A stretch of 7,633 bases of DNA from UBA6544 sp049601975 (GTDB lineage: Bacteria; Pseudomonadota; Alphaproteobacteria; UBA8366): assembly GCA_049601975.1 (NCBI GenBank), contig JBMYRC010000172.1, forward strand, positions 1 to 7,633. Reading direction: 5' to 3'. A program made the translations under genes and the position numbers. Shown one piece after another: positions 6,167 to 7,633 of this stretch. The first letter of the stretch is position 1, and every line of letters starts with the position of its first letter. Under the pieces are notes generated by a model, which saw only the letters and a program-made list of their open reading frames with translations, was not told where the DNA came from and made no database searches.

Positions 6167-6466
6167 TTAGGAGCCCGAGGTGGCTTGAGCAACCACACCA
6201 TATCCCGGCAGCAATCCGGAAAGTCGGTCCTTGGCCTGCAATAGATAGCGCCCATTCGGGAACATCGTGACATAGGCTTCCAGATCGGTGTCATCGGGAC
6301 TGTTGCGCACGAGATCCCACATTACGGTCTCGAATAAACATTCCTTTACCGTTGCGTGATAGCCCTCGGCACATGTGTCCGGTTGCCCCGTGTCTTGCAC
6401 GGACGCGACCGTCAGCGCGACCGCACCCAATGCTGCAAAACCGATGCTGCGAATTCTTGTGTTCAT
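6167..6466 (-). CDS. Small exported protein with two cysteines
   Basis: This 99-residue protein starts with a signal peptide (basic M-N-T-R-I-R, then about 15 hydrophobic residues, likely cleaved near Ala21-Gln24). The mature region has Cys32 and Cys43, which could form a disulfide in the periplasm. It also has a W-x-x-x-x-x-S-x-D-x-x-D-x-x-A-Y-x-x-x-F-P-N-G-x-Y block (50-74). That block resembles the short repeat-like motif often found at the C-terminus of alphaproteobacterial caspase-like and Sel1-type proteins, here without those domains. The ATG at 6466 is chosen for the signal peptide and for GGAGG about 8 nt upstream; a longer frame to 6496 lacks support. The function is unknown. It is divergent from the selenoprotein gene and shares its control region. 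Confidence 0.65.
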   Translation of the reverse strand: MNTRIRSIGFAALGAVALTVASVQDTGQPDTCAEGYHATVKECLFETVMWDLVRNSPDDTDLEAYVTMFPNGRYLLQAKDRLSGLLPGYGVVAQATSGS

Positions 6467-6538
6467 CCTGCCATCCTCCCAGATGCGAACCACCAACCTC
6501 TGCGTCTAAGTATCGACGGATCGTGGGGCGAGTCTGTG

Positions 6539-6557
6539 ATGGTGGTCACACCACCAT
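6539..6557. promoter_or_regulatory. Perfect 19-bp palindrome, candidate operator
   Basis: ATGGTGGTCACACCACCAT has two perfect 8-bp arms around CAC. Its core, TGGT-CAC-ACCA (6543-6553), fits the TGGT-N3-ACCA pattern known for FadR-subfamily GntR regulators. It lies in the divergent region between the small exported-protein gene and the selenoprotein gene, about 50 nt upstream of the best -35 element for the latter. A related half-site, ACCACCAA, occurs at 6488-6495. The regulator itself is not in the window. Confidence 0.6.
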
Positions 6558-6582
6558 TGATTCACTCTCATTTGACGGCAGA

Positions 6583-6594
6583 TTTGTTAACAAA
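6583..6594. promoter_or_regulatory. 12-bp palindrome TTTGTTAACAAA
   Basis: This perfect AT-rich palindrome ends 11 nt before the predicted -35 element at 6606, a position suited to an activator or repressor. It may be a second regulatory site or chance; no regulator family is assigned. Confidence 0.35.
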
Positions 6595-6605
6595 GTGTTG
6601 ATGGT

Positions 6606-6634
6606 TTGGACGATGACGGTCGGAAGGCTTATAT
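6606..6634 (+). promoter_or_regulatory. Sigma70-like promoter of the selenoprotein gene
   Basis: TTGGAC (6606-6611) and TTATAT (6629-6634) are separated by exactly 17 nt. The predicted transcription start, near 6641, leaves a leader of about 34 nt with GGAG (6665-6668) 6 nt before the ATG. This is the best promoter match found in the window. Confidence 0.55.
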
Positions 6635-6674
6635 TCGTCTCAGGAATTCTCTTCGACCTTCATGGGAGACAAAC

Positions 6675-7628
6675 ATGTCAGAGGCCGATCAGGAATTCGG
6701 GTTTGCGGAACCACATGATAAACCGATCCCGTACATTCACCGAATTTCAACGTATTATCAGATTCTTGGGTATGGGAAGCCGTATCGCTGGGCGCAGTAT
6801 AACGACGTACCGTTTACGCCACTGAAGAAACCGCTGTCGGAAAGCCGGGTCGCGTTGGTGACCACGGCCGCACCCTATCAGCCGGATAAAGGCGATCAGG
6901 GACCGGGCGCGCCGTATAATTCAGCGGCGAAATTCTATACGGTTTATACAGATTCGACCGAATCGGATCCGGACCTCCGCGTCTCCCATATCGGTATCGA
7001 CCGCAATCATACGACGGCCGAGGATATGAAGACTTGGTTTCCGCTGCAGCAATTAAAGCGCTTGGCGGGTGAAGGCGTGATCGGCGGCATTACCGAGCGT
7101 TTCTATGGTGCGCCGACCAATCGCAGCCAGCAGCGCACGATGGAAGTCGATTGTCCCGAGATATACGAACGAATACGTGAAGATGGCGGCGACGTCGCCG
7201 TCATCGTCGCCAATTGACCAGTGTGTCATCAGACCGTGAGTCTGATTGCACGGCACCTCGAAGAAAACGGCATTCCCACCGTCATCATGGGTTGCGGCAA
7301 GGATATCGTCGAACAAGTGGGCGCACCGCGCTTTCTGTTCAGCGACTTCCCGCTCGGCAATGCGGCAGGCAAGCCGAACGATGTCGATTCGCAGGCATTC
7401 ACCATGGAACTGGCGCTCAAGGTTCTGGAATCGGCCGTCGGTCCCCGGACAACGGTGCAGTCGCCGTTGCGTTGGAATGAGGACGGTAAATGGAAACTCG
7501 ATTTCAGTAATATCGATCAAATGTCGGACGAGGAGATCGCCCGGCGCAAAGCGGAGTTCGATCGCAACAAGCAGATCGCCAAGGAGCGTCGCGAGAAAGA
7601 TATCAAGTCCGCCGCCGCCGCGGAATAG
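6675..7628 (+). CDS. GrdB/PrdB-family reductase selenoprotein (in-frame TGA = selenocysteine)
   Basis: Read through the TGA at 7215-7217, this gene encodes 317 residues with selenocysteine at position 181. The protein matches the glycine/sarcosine/betaine and D-proline reductase component B family. It has the early strand R-V-A-L-V-T-T-A-A-P (58-67), the F-P-L-x-x-L-x-x-L-A-x-E-G-V-I-G-G segment (122-138), then V-I-V-A-N-U-P-V-C-H-Q-T (U181, Cys184), G-I-P-T-V-I-M-G-C-G, and P-R-F-L-F-S-D-F-P-L-G-N. Both halves are needed for the family fold, and the UxxC pair is its redox centre. Known members reductively cleave C-N bonds; this branch's substrate is unknown. The tail is a charged helix rich in Lys, Arg and Glu. 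The ATG has GGAG 6 nt upstream. No partner GrdA/PrdA gene is in view. A true stop or pseudogene is much less likely, given conserved coding on both sides and the downstream hairpin. Confidence 0.88.
7215..7252 (+). promoter_or_regulatory. Bacterial SECIS element with its UGA codon
   Basis: Downstream of the UGA (7215-7217), ATCAGAC (7228-7234) pairs perfectly with GTCTGAT (7240-7246) around the 5-nt loop CGTGA. After one C-T mismatch the helix continues for five more pairs (7222-7226 with 7248-7252, two of them wobbles). The loop begins 17 nt after the UGA and has G at its second position, both within the published description of bacterial SECIS elements. The hairpin would recruit SelB with Sec-tRNA. 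Confidence 0.8.
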
Positions 7629-7633
7629 CGGGT

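Noticed and set aside
7215..7217. TGA as a genuine stop or a pseudogene mutation
   Set aside because: The frame continues in phase with family-typical residues, the position is the expected redox residue, and a SECIS-like hairpin follows. A sequencing error remains possible but would not explain the hairpin.
7214..7480. 88-codon + frame overlapping the TGA, starting ATG at 7214
   Set aside because: It is out of phase with the selenoprotein, and its translation resembles no family.
7053..7520. 155-codon minus-strand frame across the TGA
   Set aside because: It is antisense to the selenoprotein, with no recognisable domain; the + strand is conserved family sequence on both sides.

Overview
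The window looks like a chromosomal segment of an alphaproteobacterium, probably Rhodospirillales-like or marine. The evidence is a moderately high-GC coding background, a PAS_5-type protein, EthD, TauD/TfdA and dienelactone-hydrolase families of alphaproteobacterial flavour, and ribosome-binding sites built on AGGAG. The taxonomic call is an inference from gene content only. No rRNA, tRNA, CRISPR array, transposase or phage gene was recognised.

Layout. (1) 1-357, +: the C-terminal end of a protein with a degenerate GGDEF domain. (2) 370-2046, -: a two-gene unit of alpha/beta hydrolases, a dienelactone hydrolase-like protein followed by an HSL-type esterase. (3) 2159-2405, +: a compact short transcription unit with a possible promoter, a Shine-Dalgarno match of about 14 nt, a 25-codon reading frame and a strong intrinsic terminator. 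(4) About 2406-3031: no recognisable gene. Its core, 2641-2940, has only about 16% G+C and stands out sharply from the flanks. (5) 3032-5164, -: a probable operon of a HAD phosphatase, a Spy/CpxP-like periplasmic protein and a TauD/TfdA-type dioxygenase, the last two overlapping. (6) 5206-6160, +: PAS_5 protein and EthD-domain protein, 10 nt apart. (7) 6167-6466, -: a small exported protein with two cysteines. (8) 6467-6674: a 208-bp divergent control region with two perfect palindromes and a good sigma70-like promoter. (9) 6675-7628, +: a GrdB/PrdB-family reductase subunit whose frame is interrupted by one in-frame TGA.

The most important reading is in region 9. The TGA at 7215-7217 is best read as selenocysteine, not as a stop. 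The frame continues for 136 more codons of family-typical sequence. The TGA sits in a U-P-V-C (UxxC) redox motif, and 17 nt downstream of it begins the loop of a hairpin with the features of a bacterial SECIS element. A conventional gene caller would give a truncated protein plus a spurious downstream ORF.

How the genes may work together: most are small-molecule catabolic enzymes (ester/lactone hydrolysis, 2-oxoglutarate-dependent oxygenation, dephosphorylation, a selenium-dependent reductase) mixed with signalling or regulatory proteins (GGDEF remnant, PAS_5). The window does not show one coherent pathway. The selenoprotein has none of the usual glycine or proline reductase partner genes within view.
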